Position numbers and translations under genes: made by a program. Source: Lachnospiraceae bacterium UBA7060 (GTDB lineage: Bacteria > Bacillota > Clostridia > Lachnospirales > Lachnospiraceae). Taken from it: a DNA stretch of 43,491 nucleotides. The stretch covers positions 9,222 through 52,712 of the forward strand of contig DLAA01000138.1 of the NCBI GenBank assembly GCA_002493835.1, in the 5' to 3' direction. Shown piece by piece: positions 23,032-32,122 of this stretch. Each line of letters begins with the position of its first letter. Position 1 is the stretch's first letter. The notes under the pieces are model-generated. The model was given only the letters and a program-made list of their open reading frames with translations, ran no database searches and was not told the DNA's origin.

Positions 23032-26000
23032 ATGGGAGATGTGAGACGTATTTATGTGGAGAAGAAGGAGCCTTTCGCGGTCAAGGCAAAGGAGCTTAAG
23101 GAGGAGATAGAAAGCTTTCTGGGGATAAAGAGTGTGGAACAGGTGCGGGTTTTTATCCGCTATGATGTGGAGCATATCAGTGACAGTGTTTTCGAGAGGG
23201 CGTGCCACACTGTGTTTTCGGAGCCGCCGGTAGATATTTTGTATCGGGAGACTGTTGAGATCCCAAAGAACGGCCGGGTGTTTTCGGTGGAATTTCTTCC
23301 GGGACAGTTTGACCAGCGGGCGGATTCCGCTGTGCAGTGTATACAGTTTTTGAAAGAGGATGAGGAACCGATTATCAGAACGGCAGTGACTTATTTGGTC
23401 AATGGCGAGATCACGGATGAGGAGTTTAAGAAGATTAAAGCTTACTGTATCAATCCGGTGGATTCCAGAGAGACAGGTATGGTTAAGCCGGATACTTTAG
23501 CGACGACTTATGAGGAGCCTGCAGATGTGGCGGTGTTTGACGGGTTTGCTTCCATGCCGGAGGAGGAGCTTCACAAGCTCTACGACTCCCTGGGGCTGGC
23601 TATGACTTTTAAAGATTTTCTGCATATACAGAATTATTTCAGAGAGGAAGAGCACAGGGATCCCACAATGACGGAGATCCGTGTGCTGGATACCTACTGG
23701 TCCGACCATTGCCGTCATACGACTTTTTCCACGGAGCTTAAAAATGTCAGCTTTGGAGAGGGGAGATATCGGGAGCCAATAGAGAAGACTTATAAGAATT
23801 ATCTTGCAGTGCGGGAGGAACTTTTTCAGGGCAGAAAGGATAAGTTTGTCTGCCTGATGGATTTGGCGTTGATGGCTATGCGGAAGTTGAAAAAGGATGG
23901 GAAGCTTGACGATATGGAAGAGTCCGATGAGATCAACGCCTGCTCTGTGGTGGTTCCCGTAGAGATGGATTACGACGGAGAGAAAGTGACTGAGGAGTGG
24001 CTTGTGTTTTTTAAGAATGAGACACATAACCATCCCACGGAAATTGAGCCCTTCGGCGGTGCGGCGACATGTCTTGGCGGTGCGATCCGCGATCCCCTCT
24101 CGGGCAGAGGATATGTCTATCAGGCTATGCGTGTGACTGGCGCGGCGGACCCTACTGTGCCGGTAGCGGATACTTTGAAGGGAAAGCTGCCCCAGAAAAA
24201 GCTCGTGCGCGGCGCCGCCGACGGTTATTCTTCCTACGGGAACCAGATCGGTCTCGCGACTGGATTGGTCAAAGAGATCTACCACCCCAATTATGTGGCG
24301 AAGCGTATGGAGATCGGTGCGGTAATGGGAGCGGCGCCGAGAAAAAATGTGATCCGCGGGAACTCTGACCCGGATGATATCATTATTCTTCTGGGCGGCA
24401 GAACCGGGCGTGACGGCTGCGGCGGTGCGACGGGATCTTCCAAGGTGCATACGGAGAAGTCGATTGACACCTGCGGTGCGGAGGTGCAGAAGGGAAATGC
24501 GCCCACAGAGAGAAAGATACAGAGACTTTTTAGGCGCGAAGAAGTGAGTCGCTTGATCAAGAAGTGTAACGACTTCGGTGCGGGTGGTGTATCCGTGGCT
24601 ATCGGTGAGCTGGCGGACGGCCTTGAGGTGGACCTTGATAAGGTTCCCAAGAAGTATGCGGGTCTTGACGGTACGGAGCTGGCCATCTCCGAGTCTCAGG
24701 AGCGTATGGCGGTGGTGGTATCTCCTGATGATGTAGACACTTTTTTGAACTATGCCGCGGAGGAAAATTTGGAGGCGGTGCCTGTGGCTGTGGTCACAGA
24801 GGAGCCCAGGCTGGTACTCAAGTGGCGTGGGAAAAGGATCGTGGATCTGTCCAGAGCGTTTCTTGATACCAACGGCGCCCACCAGGAGACAGATGTCCAT
24901 GTGGAGATTCCTGACGAGGCGGAGAATTATTTGAAAAAGACAGCGACACCTGCGGTGGCGGAAGCGCTGGCTTTGGGAGATGTGAAGGCGGCGTGGCTTG
25001 CGCTTCTTGGCGATTTGAATGTGTGTTCCCAGAAAGGGCTGGTGGAAATGTTTGACGCTTCCATCGGTGCCGGAAGTGTGTATATGCCCTACGGCGGTAA
25101 GTATCAGCTGACTGAGACGCAGGCAATGGTGGCTAAGCTTCCTACTCTGGCGGGAAAGACGGACACGGTGACCATGATGAGTTACGGATTTGATCCCTAT
25201 CTGTCCAGCTGGAGCCCCTATCACGGGGCAGTCTATGCGGTGACCGAGTCCATGGCAAAGATCGTGGCAAGCGGCGGCGACTACCGGACGATCCGCTTTA
25301 CCTTCCAGGAATATTTCAGGCGCATGAGTGAGGAGCCTTCCCGCTGGAGCCAGCCTTTTGCGGCGCTTCTGGGCGCTTACGACGCGCAGATGGGGTATGG
25401 ACTGCCTTCTATCGGCGGTAAGGATTCTATGTCCGGTACTTTCAATGAGATCGATGTGCCGCCCACGCTGGTATCCTTCGCGGTGGATGTGAACAAGAGC
25501 GGTAATATTGTGACGCCTGAATTGAAATATCCGGGCGATAGGCTGGTGCGGTTTCGCATGGAAAAAGATGCCTATGATCTGCCGGTTTATGACAAAGTAA
25601 TGATACTTTATGACACAATTATGACATTGATGTCAGAATATTCTGACGTAGAGATCATAAATGGAATGTCGGTTAAATTTAAGAAGAGAAAGATTGTGGC
25701 GGCATACGCGCTGGATGCAAGAGGTGTGGCGGCGGCAGTCAGCAAGATGGCGTTCGGCAACGGGCTCGGCGTGGCAGTGGATCCTTCCTATAAGATGGAA
25801 GCGCTCTTTGACAATGGCCTTGGTGACATTGTGGCGGAGATGCCGGCAAAAGAGGTGCCTGTTTTACAGACGTTAGGGATTGCCTATGAGGAGATCGGTA
25901 CGGTAACTGCGGACGGCGTATTCAGCTACGGCTCTATGAGGCTTGGACAGAAGGAAGCGCTCGAGGTATGGCGCGGGAAGCTTGACAAAGTGTTCCCATA

Positions 26001-26880
26001 CACAGCAGGAAAGGACAAGAGTCCTGTGGAATCCAAACTGTACCACGCAGATCAGGTTTATGTATGTAAAAATAAAGTGGCGAAGCCAACTGTGTTCATT
26101 CCAGTATTTCCTGGAACGAACTGTGAGTATGACAGCGCAAAGGCCTTTACAAATGCAGGGGCGGAAACGATTGTGAAGGTCTTTAAGAACCAGTCGGCGG
26201 CGGATATCCGCGATAGCGTGGAAATTTTTGAGAAAGCGATCGAACAGGCGCAGATCATCATGTTCCCGGGAGGGTTCTCTGCGGGCGATGAACCAGATGG
26301 CTCTGCGAAGTTCTTTGCTACGGCTTTTCAAAATGAGAAGATCAAAGATGCGGTGACAAAACTTTTGCAGGAAAGAGACGGCCTGGCGTTGGGAATTTGT
26401 AACGGTTTTCAGGCGCTCATCAAGTTGGGGCTCGTTCCTTATGGGGAGATCACAGGACAGAAGGAGGATTCTCCGACGCTTACTTTCAACACAGTGAACC
26501 GTCATATTTCCAAGATGGCGTATCTCAAAGTCGTTTCCAACAAGTCTCCCTGGCTTGCGGGAGCGGAACTGGGGCAGATTTATGTAAACCCCGCTTCCCA
26601 TGGGGAAGGCCGTTTTGTGGCGCCGAAGGAGTGGATCGACAAACTTTTTGCAAACGGACAGGTGGCCACCCAGTATGCGGACCCGGACGGCAATGTGTCC
26701 ATGGACGAGGAATGGAATATCAATGGCTCCTATGCTTCCATCGAGGGTATCACTTCTCCCGATGGGCGGTGCCTTGGCAAAATGGCGCACGCAGAGAGAA
26801 GAGGGGAATCTGTGGCGGTCAATATTTTCGGTGAGCAGGATATGAAGATCTTTGAGAGTGGAGTTGCCTATTTCAAATAG
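23032..26880 (+). CDS. purL: Phosphoribosylformylglycinamidine synthase, single-chain
   Basis: The 1282-residue enzyme makes FGAM from FGAR, glutamine and ATP, the fourth step of purine synthesis. It is the large single-chain form in which synthase and glutaminase are fused. The N-terminal PurS-like part spans about residues 1-150, followed by the linker and two AIR-synthase-type halves (with DTYWSDHCRHTTFS, FKNETHNHPTEIEPFGGAAT and GGKDSMSGTF). The class-I glutaminase starts near residue 1018 (FIPVFPGTNCEYD) with nucleophile Cys1123 in LGICNGFQ. AAGGAG precedes the start. No other pur gene is next to it, and no terminator is seen before the trp promoter 33 bp downstream. Confidence 0.96.
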   Translation: MGDVRRIYVEKKEPFAVKAKELKEEIESFLGIKSVEQVRVFIRYDVEHISDSVFERACHTVFSEPPVDILYRETVEIPKNGRVFSVEFLPGQFDQRADSAVQCIQFLKEDEEPIIRTAVTYLVNGEITDEEFKKIKAYCINPVDSRETGMVKPDTLATTYEEPADVAVFDGFASMPEEELHKLYDSLGLAMTFKDFLHIQNYFREEEHRDPTMTEIRVLDTYWSDHCRHTTFSTELKNVSFGEGRYREPIEKTYKNYLAVREELFQGRKDKFVCLMDLALMAMRKLKKDGKLDDMEESDEINACSVVVPVEMDYDGEKVTEEWLVFFKNETHNHPTEIEPFGGAATCLGGAIRDPLSGRGYVYQAMRVTGAADPTVPVADTLKGKLPQKKLVRGAADGYSSYGNQIGLATGLVKEIYHPNYVAKRMEIGAVMGAAPRKNVIRGNSDPDDIIILLGGRTGRDGCGGATGSSKVHTEKSIDTCGAEVQKGNAPTERKIQRLFRREEVSRLIKKCNDFGAGGVSVAIGELADGLEVDLDKVPKKYAGLDGTELAISESQERMAVVVSPDDVDTFLNYAAEENLEAVPVAVVTEEPRLVLKWRGKRIVDLSRAFLDTNGAHQETDVHVEIPDEAENYLKKTATPAVAEALALGDVKAAWLALLGDLNVCSQKGLVEMFDASIGAGSVYMPYGGKYQLTETQAMVAKLPTLAGKTDTVTMMSYGFDPYLSSWSPYHGAVYAVTESMAKIVASGGDYRTIRFTFQEYFRRMSEEPSRWSQPFAALLGAYDAQMGYGLPSIGGKDSMSGTFNEIDVPPTLVSFAVDVNKSGNIVTPELKYPGDRLVRFRMEKDAYDLPVYDKVMILYDTIMTLMSEYSDVEIINGMSVKFKKRKIVAAYALDARGVAAAVSKMAFGNGLGVAVDPSYKMEALFDNGLGDIVAEMPAKEVPVLQTLGIAYEEIGTVTADGVFSYGSMRLGQKEALEVWRGKLDKVFPYTAGKDKSPVESKLYHADQVYVCKNKVAKPTVFIPVFPGTNCEYDSAKAFTNAGAETIVKVFKNQSAADIRDSVEIFEKAIEQAQIIMFPGGFSAGDEPDGSAKFFATAFQNEKIKDAVTKLLQERDGLALGICNGFQALIKLGLVPYGEITGQKEDSPTLTFNTVNRHISKMAYLKVVSNKSPWLAGAELGQIYVNPASHGEGRFVAPKEWIDKLFANGQVATQYADPDGNVSMDEEWNINGSYASIEGITSPDGRCLGKMAHAERRGESVAVNIFGEQDMKIFESGVAYFK

Positions 26881-26913
26881 AGATAGAGTAATGCGAAAAA
26901 GTGGTAAGACCTC

Positions 26914-26942
26914 TTGACAGCCGGTTTTTTAAGTAGTATTCT
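26914..26942 (+). promoter_or_regulatory. Promoter of the trp operon
   Basis: TTGACA (26914-26919), 17-bp spacer, TATTCT (26937-26942). The start near 26950 leads straight into the T-box leader. Confidence 0.85.
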
Positions 26943-26949
26943 ATAGAAA

Positions 26950-27237
26950 ATTTAATGTGGTAAACCGTTGAAGCGGAGATAAAGGTGATGATGCCTATAC
27001 AGAGAGCCTGTGTTGCTGAGAGTCAGGCGAGAAACAAGTCATCAAATGGACCGCTGAGGGTGCAGTCAAATGCGCGCAGGGCGCAGAGTATTCTGCAACG
27101 TATGGCACGCGTCAGAGGCCGGGGATATGTTGGTATCCCGCTAAGGGCACGAGATTTCTCGTGAAACAAGGTGGCACCGCGGATTGAGTCAATTCGTCCT
27201 TGACAGATGAAAAGAAATTCTGTCAAGGACTTTTTTT
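26950..27237 (+). promoter_or_regulatory. Tryptophan-specific T-box riboswitch
   Basis: This leader senses uncharged tRNA-Trp. The stem I base pairs AGCGG (26972-26976) with CCGCT (27051-27055). The specifier codon UGG (27047-27049) is followed by the usual A. The T-box motif AAGGTGGCACCGCGG (27168-27182) contains the UGGC bulge (27172-27175), whose C fits a G discriminator base as in tRNA-Trp. A terminator stem and T7 run follow at 27196-27237. When tRNA-Trp is uncharged, the T-box pairs with its acceptor end and the antiterminator lets transcription continue into trpD. Confidence 0.93.
27196..27237 (+). terminator. T-box conditional terminator
   Basis: GTCCTTGACAG (27196-27206) pairs exactly with CTGTCAAGGAC (27220-27230), followed by seven T. 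Its 5' side also belongs to the antiterminator region. Confidence 0.93.
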
Positions 27238-27242
27238 GCGCG

Positions 27243-27360
27243 CATAAGCAGAGCAGGAAGGCTTATAAAGCAGGCATCATGCTTGCATGAATGCATGCTT
27301 TGTAAGTCTTACGGCGAGCAACGCGAACTTGGAATGCGAAGCATTACAAGTCTGCTTATG
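27243..27360 (+). repeat. Branched stem-loop element after the T-box
   Basis: CATAAGCAGA (27243-27252) pairs exactly with TCTGCTTATG (27351-27360) and encloses two arms: a long one (27260-27275 with 27293-27308, with G-U pairs) and a short one (CTTG-AATGC-GAA-GCATT-CAAG, 27328-27350). The result is a three-way junction between the T-box terminator and trpD. Its sequence differs from the copies at 12060 and 28469, but the architecture is alike. Confidence 0.65.
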
Positions 27361-27442
27361 AGGGGCAGAGTCAGAAGACGATTCAGACAGGACGCATGCT
27401 ATGCAATAAAAATAAATAAGGGGAAAGGAAGGTTAGTTTGTT

Positions 27443-28459
27443 ATGATTAAAGAAGCGATAGTAAAAATTGTAAACAAGGGGGATCTCACCTACGATGAGG
27501 CTTATACCGTGATGAATGAGATTATGAGTGGGGAGACGTCACCCACCCAGAACGCAGCTTTTCTGGCAGCGCTGTCAACTAAGAGTGCCAGGGCGGAGAC
27601 CACCGATGAGATTGCCGGATGTGCGGCGGCTATGCGGGATCATGCCCTGAAAATGGAAACGGATATGGATCTCTTTGAGATTGTGGGAACTGGGGGCGAC
27701 AACGCACACAGCTTTAATATTTCAACTACCTCGGCGCTTGTCTGCGCGGCGGGCGGTATGAAAGTGGCCAAGCATGGAAATCGGGCAGCTTCCTCAAAAT
27801 GTGGTACGGCGGACTGCCTGGAAGCGCTTGGCGTCAATATTGAGCAGAGTCCGGAGAAATGTGAGGAACTTCTGCGCGAGGTAGGTATGTGCTTCTTTTT
27901 CGCGCAGAAATATCATGCTTCTATGAAGTATGTGGGGGCAATCCGCAAGGAACTGGGTTTCCGCACCGTATTTAATATTCTTGGCCCTTTGACAAATCCG
28001 GGGAGTCCGAAAATGCAGCTTTTGGGAGTATATGACGAATATTTGGTGGAGCCTCTTGCGCAGGTGCTCATCAGTCTTGGTGTAAAGCGGGGGATGGTGG
28101 TGTATGGACAGGATAAATTGGATGAGATATCTATGAGTGCACCCACCACAATCTGTGAGTTTAAGGACGGCTGGTTTAAGACTTACACAGTCTGTCCTGA
28201 GGATTTCGGGCTGGAACGCTGCGCGAGGGCGGATTTGGAAGGCGGGACGCCGGAGGAGAATGCAAAAATAACAAGAGATATTTTAAACGGCGAGAAGGGG
28301 CATAAGAGAAACGCGGTGCTGATGAATGCGGGTGCGGCGCTCTATGTGGGCGGCAAGGCAAAGAGCATGGAAGCAGGCGTTAAGCTTGCGGCCGAGATTA
28401 TAGATTCCGGAAGGGCGGCTAAGACACTGGAGGAGTTTATCAGAGTGAGCAACACGTAG
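27443..28459 (+). CDS. trpD: Anthranilate phosphoribosyltransferase
   Basis: The 338-residue enzyme joins anthranilate to PRPP in tryptophan synthesis. The PRPP-binding GTGGD lies at residues 82-86, followed by FNIST and KHGNRAASSKCGTADCLEALG-type segments and the MVVYGQDKLDEIS region. GGAAAGGAAGG precedes the ATG. It is the first gene after the T-box; trpE and trpG, which often precede it, are missing here. Confidence 0.96.
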   Translation: MIKEAIVKIVNKGDLTYDEAYTVMNEIMSGETSPTQNAAFLAALSTKSARAETTDEIAGCAAAMRDHALKMETDMDLFEIVGTGGDNAHSFNISTTSALVCAAGGMKVAKHGNRAASSKCGTADCLEALGVNIEQSPEKCEELLREVGMCFFFAQKYHASMKYVGAIRKELGFRTVFNILGPLTNPGSPKMQLLGVYDEYLVEPLAQVLISLGVKRGMVVYGQDKLDEISMSAPTTICEFKDGWFKTYTVCPEDFGLERCARADLEGGTPEENAKITRDILNGEKGHKRNAVLMNAGAALYVGGKAKSMEAGVKLAAEIIDSGRAAKTLEEFIRVSNT

Positions 28460-28468
28460 GGGGGAGTA

Positions 28469-28629
28469 GGGTGAAAAGAAGTTCTAGCCGCTCACAGCAA
28501 GGGCTGTTTCGCGGAGAACTTCTAGGAGTTGCTTTGCAACTCCGTTTCACCCCGAAAAACGCCAAAAACAGGCGTTTTTCAGGACAAGCTTGCTTGTCCG
28601 CGGATTTTGAGTCACAGCAAAGCTGTGAC
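28469..28629 (+). repeat. Multi-hairpin intergenic element, copy 2
   Basis: Related to the element at 12060-12209. Outer stem GGGTGAAA (28469-28476) with TTTCACCC (28545-28552); second stem AGAAGTTCT (28477-28485) with AGAACTTCT (28515-28523); hairpin GGAGTTGC-TTT-GCAACTCC (28524-28542, identical in both copies); then 28554-28563 with 28571-28580; then 28582-28599. A further hairpin GTCACAGC-AAA-GCTGTGAC (28611-28629) ends beside the trpC ribosome site. It fills the trpD-trpC gap. Confidence 0.85.
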
Positions 28630-28641
28630 ATGGAGGTTAAT

Positions 28642-29478
28642 GTGAAAAATATTTTGGATCAGTTGGCGGAGTATGCGGTGTATCGCACAAAAGAGGCAAA
28701 AAAGCATCTTCCCATGGCGGAAATAGAAAAACAAGCGTTATATATGGGAAAGGGAGATTTTTCCTTTGAAAAGGCATTGCAGAAACCGGAACTTTCTTTT
28801 ATCTGTGAGTGCAAGAAGGCGTCTCCCTCCAAGGGATTGATCGCACCGGATTTTCCTTATCTGGAAATTGCAAGGCAGTACGAGTCGGCTGGGGCGGACG
28901 CGATTTCCGTGTTGACGGAACCGAAATGGTTTCTGGGAAGCGACGAATATTTGAGAGAGATCGCGGAGGCGGCTGCCATTCCCTGTCTGCGCAAGGATTT
29001 CACAGTCGATGCCTACATGATTTATGAGGCGAAGCTTTTGGGCGCTTCGGCAGTGCTCCTGATTTGTTCTCTTTTGGACGAGGGGCAGATTAAGGAATAT
29101 CAGGCAATCTGCGACAGTCTGGGACTGTCCGCACTGGTGGAGGCACACGACGAGGCAGAGGTGGAAATGGCGATTCGCGCGGGAGCGCGCGTGATCGGTG
29201 TGAACAATCGAAATCTCAAAGATTTCACGGTGGATACGGAGAACAGCCGCAGACTGCGCGAGAAGATTCCCGAAAGTGTCACCTTTGTCTCAGAGAGCGG
29301 TGTGAGCGGGCCGGAGGATGTGAGAAAACTGGCTGAAATCGGCGTGGATGCCGTGCTCGTGGGAGAAGCGCTGATGCGGGCAAAAGATAAAAAACAGATG
29401 CTATCTAATATGCGGGAGATAAATAATCAAAAGGGGATGGAAAATGAGGCAGAAAAGAGACGATCAAATCAGGATTAA
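28642..29478 (+). CDS. trpC: Indole-3-glycerol phosphate synthase
   Basis: A 278-residue (beta/alpha)8 enzyme that makes indole-3-glycerol phosphate from CdRP. Family stretches include ECKKASPSKG, the DAISVLTEPKWFLGS strand, LRKDFTVDAYMIYEA, GVNNRNLKDFTVD and FVSESGVSGPEDV. I place the start at GTG 28642, because GGAGG at 28632-28636 is correctly spaced for it; the ATG at 28630 lies inside the hairpin next to that site. The C-terminus runs about 12 residues past the usual end, into the start of trpF (35-bp overlap). Confidence 0.94.
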   Translation: MKNILDQLAEYAVYRTKEAKKHLPMAEIEKQALYMGKGDFSFEKALQKPELSFICECKKASPSKGLIAPDFPYLEIARQYESAGADAISVLTEPKWFLGSDEYLREIAEAAAIPCLRKDFTVDAYMIYEAKLLGASAVLLICSLLDEGQIKEYQAICDSLGLSALVEAHDEAEVEMAIRAGARVIGVNNRNLKDFTVDTENSRRLREKIPESVTFVSESGVSGPEDVRKLAEIGVDAVLVGEALMRAKDKKQMLSNMREINNQKGMENEAEKRRSNQD

Positions 29479-30076
29479 ACTTTGCGGTTTGTCACGTTCC
29501 TGCGATATAGAAGCAGCAAATCACCTGCAACCCGATTATATTGGTTTTGTCTTTGCAAAAAAGAGCAGACGTTATGTATGTCCCGCACAGGCGGAGATGC
29601 TGAAAAAAAAGCTGGAGCCAGGGATTCTTTCCGTAGGTGTATTTGTGGAGGAAGAACCGGAGGCGGCCGCCGATTTACTTGCGTCGGGTGTGATTGATAT
29701 CGCCCAGCTCCACGGCAGAGAGGATGAGGCTTACATAGAAAGGCTGCGGAAACTCACGGATAAGCCGATCATCCAGGCGTTTTCTGTCAAAGGAGAGCAG
29801 GACATTCACAGAGCTTGTGAAAGCAGCGCGGATCTGGTGCTCTTAGATGCGGGCAGCGGCGGCACGGGAAAGGCTTTTGAGTGGAACCTTCTAAAAATGA
29901 TGAACCGGCCTTACTTTCTGGCAGGCGGGCTGGATCCCAATACAGTGGGAGAAGCAGTGAAATGTTGGCAGCCCTATGCGGTGGACGTGAGTTCGGGGAT
30001 TGAGACGAACGGCTGCAAGGATGCTGGAAAAATGAAGGCATTTGTGGATGCAGTAAGGCATGTGGGAAGGGCTTGA
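29444..30076 (+). CDS. trpF: Phosphoribosylanthranilate isomerase
   Basis: The 210-residue (beta/alpha)8 isomerase converts PRA to CdRP. The conserved KLCG carries the catalytic Cys14; GFVFAKKSRRYV, VGVFVEE, QLHGRED and FLAGGLDPNTVGEA follow, with catalytic-type Asp in VLLDAGSGGTGK. The ATG lies within the end of trpC, with AAGGGGATGG upstream, so translation is coupled. Confidence 0.95.
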   Translation: MRQKRDDQIRIKLCGLSRSCDIEAANHLQPDYIGFVFAKKSRRYVCPAQAEMLKKKLEPGILSVGVFVEEEPEAAADLLASGVIDIAQLHGREDEAYIERLRKLTDKPIIQAFSVKGEQDIHRACESSADLVLLDAGSGGTGKAFEWNLLKMMNRPYFLAGGLDPNTVGEAVKCWQPYAVDVSSGIETNGCKDAGKMKAFVDAVRHVGRA

Positions 30077-30106
30077 AAATTTTATGGAGGCAAGATGGAG
30101 GTAAGT

Positions 30107-31297
30107 ATGACAAATAATAACGGACGTTTTGGTATTCATGGAGGACAGTATATCCCGGAGACGTTGATGAATGCTGTGATTGAGCTGGAGGAGGCGTACA
30201 ATCATTACAAGCAGGATCCGGCCTTCAACGAGGAGCTTACGGCTCTCTTTCATGATTATGCGGGCAGACCTTCCCGGCTTTACTTTGCAGAGAAAATGAC
30301 AAAAGATCTGGGAGGGGCCAAAATTTATCTGAAAAGAGAAGATTTAAACCACACCGGAGCACATAAGATCAACAATGTGCTGGGACAGGCGCTTCTTGCA
30401 AAGAAAATGGGAAAAACCCGCCTGATTGCAGAGACTGGTGCAGGTCAGCACGGGGTGGCTGCAGCCACAGCGGCGGCATTGATGGGAATGGAGTGTGTGG
30501 TCTTTATGGGGGAAGAAGACACCATTCGTCAGGCTTTGAATGTTTACCGCATGCGCCTGCTGGGGGCGGAAGTGATTCCGGTGAAGACGGGAACTGCTAC
30601 GCTCAAAGATGCGGTGTCGGAGGCCATGCGGGAATGGACCTCCCGGATTGCGGACACGCACTATTGCCTTGGCTCTGTGATGGGCCCCCATCCGTTCCCC
30701 ACGATTGTACGAGATTTCCAGGCGGTTATTTCAAAGGAGATCAAGGCGCAGCTTATGGAGAAAGAGGGCAGACTTCCCGATGCAGTGATCGCCTGTGTGG
30801 GTGGCGGCTCCAACGCCATAGGCAGCTTTTATCATTTTATAAATGACGAAAAGGTACGCCTGATTGGCTGTGAAGCGGCTGGAAGGGGCATAGATACTTT
30901 TGAGACAGCGGCTACTGTCAATACGGGCAGATTGGGCATTTTCCACGGAATGAAGTCTTACTTCTGTCAGGATGCGTACGGACAGATCGCGCCGGTCTAC
31001 TCTATTTCGGCCGGGCTCGATTATCCCGGGATCGGGCCGGAGCACGCTTATCTGCACGATATTGGCCGGGCAGAGTACGTGCCGGTCACGGACGACGAGG
31101 CAGTGGAGGCCTTCGAGTATCTGGCAAAGACTGAGGGTATTATTCCGGCCATCGAATCGGCGCATGCAGTGGCCTATGCGAGAAAAATTGCACCCGTTAT
31201 GGGGAAAGAGGAGATTGTTGTGATCACCATATCCGGCAGAGGGGACAAGGATTGTGCCGCAATTGCGCGCTACAGAGGGGAGGATATTCATGAGTAA
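30107..31297 (+). CDS. trpB: Tryptophan synthase beta chain
   Basis: The PLP enzyme joins indole and serine to tryptophan. The PLP lysine is Lys87 in GAHKINN, and the phosphate-binding GGGSNA loop is near residue 230. Two equal starts compete: ATG 30095 and ATG 30107, each with a GGAGG 4 nt upstream (30086-30090 and 30097-30101), an apparent small duplication. I choose 30107 because MTNNNGRFGIHGGQYIPETL matches the usual N-terminus. It overlaps trpA by 8 bp. Confidence 0.96.
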   Translation: MTNNNGRFGIHGGQYIPETLMNAVIELEEAYNHYKQDPAFNEELTALFHDYAGRPSRLYFAEKMTKDLGGAKIYLKREDLNHTGAHKINNVLGQALLAKKMGKTRLIAETGAGQHGVAAATAAALMGMECVVFMGEEDTIRQALNVYRMRLLGAEVIPVKTGTATLKDAVSEAMREWTSRIADTHYCLGSVMGPHPFPTIVRDFQAVISKEIKAQLMEKEGRLPDAVIACVGGGSNAIGSFYHFINDEKVRLIGCEAAGRGIDTFETAATVNTGRLGIFHGMKSYFCQDAYGQIAPVYSISAGLDYPGIGPEHAYLHDIGRAEYVPVTDDEAVEAFEYLAKTEGIIPAIESAHAVAYARKIAPVMGKEEIVVITISGRGDKDCAAIARYRGEDIHE

Positions 31298-32069
31298 GAT
31301 CAGAGAAGCTTTTGAAAATAAAAAGGCGTTTATTGCCTTTGTGACCTGTGGAGATCCAGATCTTTCCACTACGGCGGCCTGTGTTCGGGCAGCAGTGACA
31401 AACGGTGCAGATTTGATTGAACTGGGAATTCCATTTTCAGATCCCACGGCGGAAGGCCCTGTGATTCAGGGAGCCAATCTGCGGGCGTTGACTGGAGGAG
31501 TCACAACAGATGATATTTTTGAAATGGTGCGTTCGCTCAGACAGGATGTGAAGGTCCCCATGGTATTTATGACTTACGCCAATGTGATCTTTTCCTACGG
31601 GGCTGATCGTTTTCTTGCCACCTGCCAGGAGATCGGGATAGATGGTATTATCCTGCCGGATTTGCCCTATGAGGAAAAAGGAGAATTTTTACCGGTATGC
31701 CATACTTACGGTGTAGATTTAATTTCTCTGATCGCGCCTACCTCCCAAAACCGGATCGCCATGATTGCGAAGGAGGCAGAAGGATTTCTCTATATTGTGT
31801 CCAGCCTGGGTGTCACTGGAACGAGAAGCGAGATCAAAACGGATCTGGAAGCGATTGTTGACGTGGTCAGACAAAATACGGAGATTCCCTGTGCCATTGG
31901 GTTTGGAATCTCCACACCAGAGCAGGCAAAGAGGATGGCCGAGATCTCTGACGGCGCGATTGTCGGCTCTGCCATTGTCAAGATGATTGAGAAATATGGG
32001 AAAGAAGCACCTGTGTATGTGGGAGAGTATGTGAGGGAAATGAAAGAGGCGCTTAAGAATATATTGTGA
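31290..32069 (+). CDS. trpA: Tryptophan synthase alpha chain
   Basis: The 259-residue alpha subunit cleaves indole-3-glycerol phosphate and channels indole to TrpB. Catalytic Glu44 (DLIELGIPFSDP) and the nearby Asp51 are present; FVTCGDPD, GIILPDLPYEE and SSLGVTGTR follow. GGGGAGG at 31277-31283 fixes the ATG at 31290; an in-frame ATG at 31254 lies within trpB and has no such site. It is the last trp gene. No clear terminator is seen before the carA promoter. Confidence 0.96.
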   Translation: MSKIREAFENKKAFIAFVTCGDPDLSTTAACVRAAVTNGADLIELGIPFSDPTAEGPVIQGANLRALTGGVTTDDIFEMVRSLRQDVKVPMVFMTYANVIFSYGADRFLATCQEIGIDGIILPDLPYEEKGEFLPVCHTYGVDLISLIAPTSQNRIAMIAKEAEGFLYIVSSLGVTGTRSEIKTDLEAIVDVVRQNTEIPCAIGFGISTPEQAKRMAEISDGAIVGSAIVKMIEKYGKEAPVYVGEYVREMKEALKNIL

Positions 32070-32122
32070 AGTTTAAAATAGACAAAGGGAAGATGGTAAG
32101 GAGAGTTTTAAGAGAAATTTTG

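Noticed and set aside
23497..25224. 575-codon open frame opposite purL
   Set aside because: It is a reverse-strand shadow of purL; its product is rich in His, Arg and Leu with no domain or ribosome site.
28471..28629. N-terminal extension of TrpC by about 57 codons from GTG 28471
   Set aside because: The extra codons are a translation of the multi-hairpin element, and a good ribosome site marks the start at 28642.
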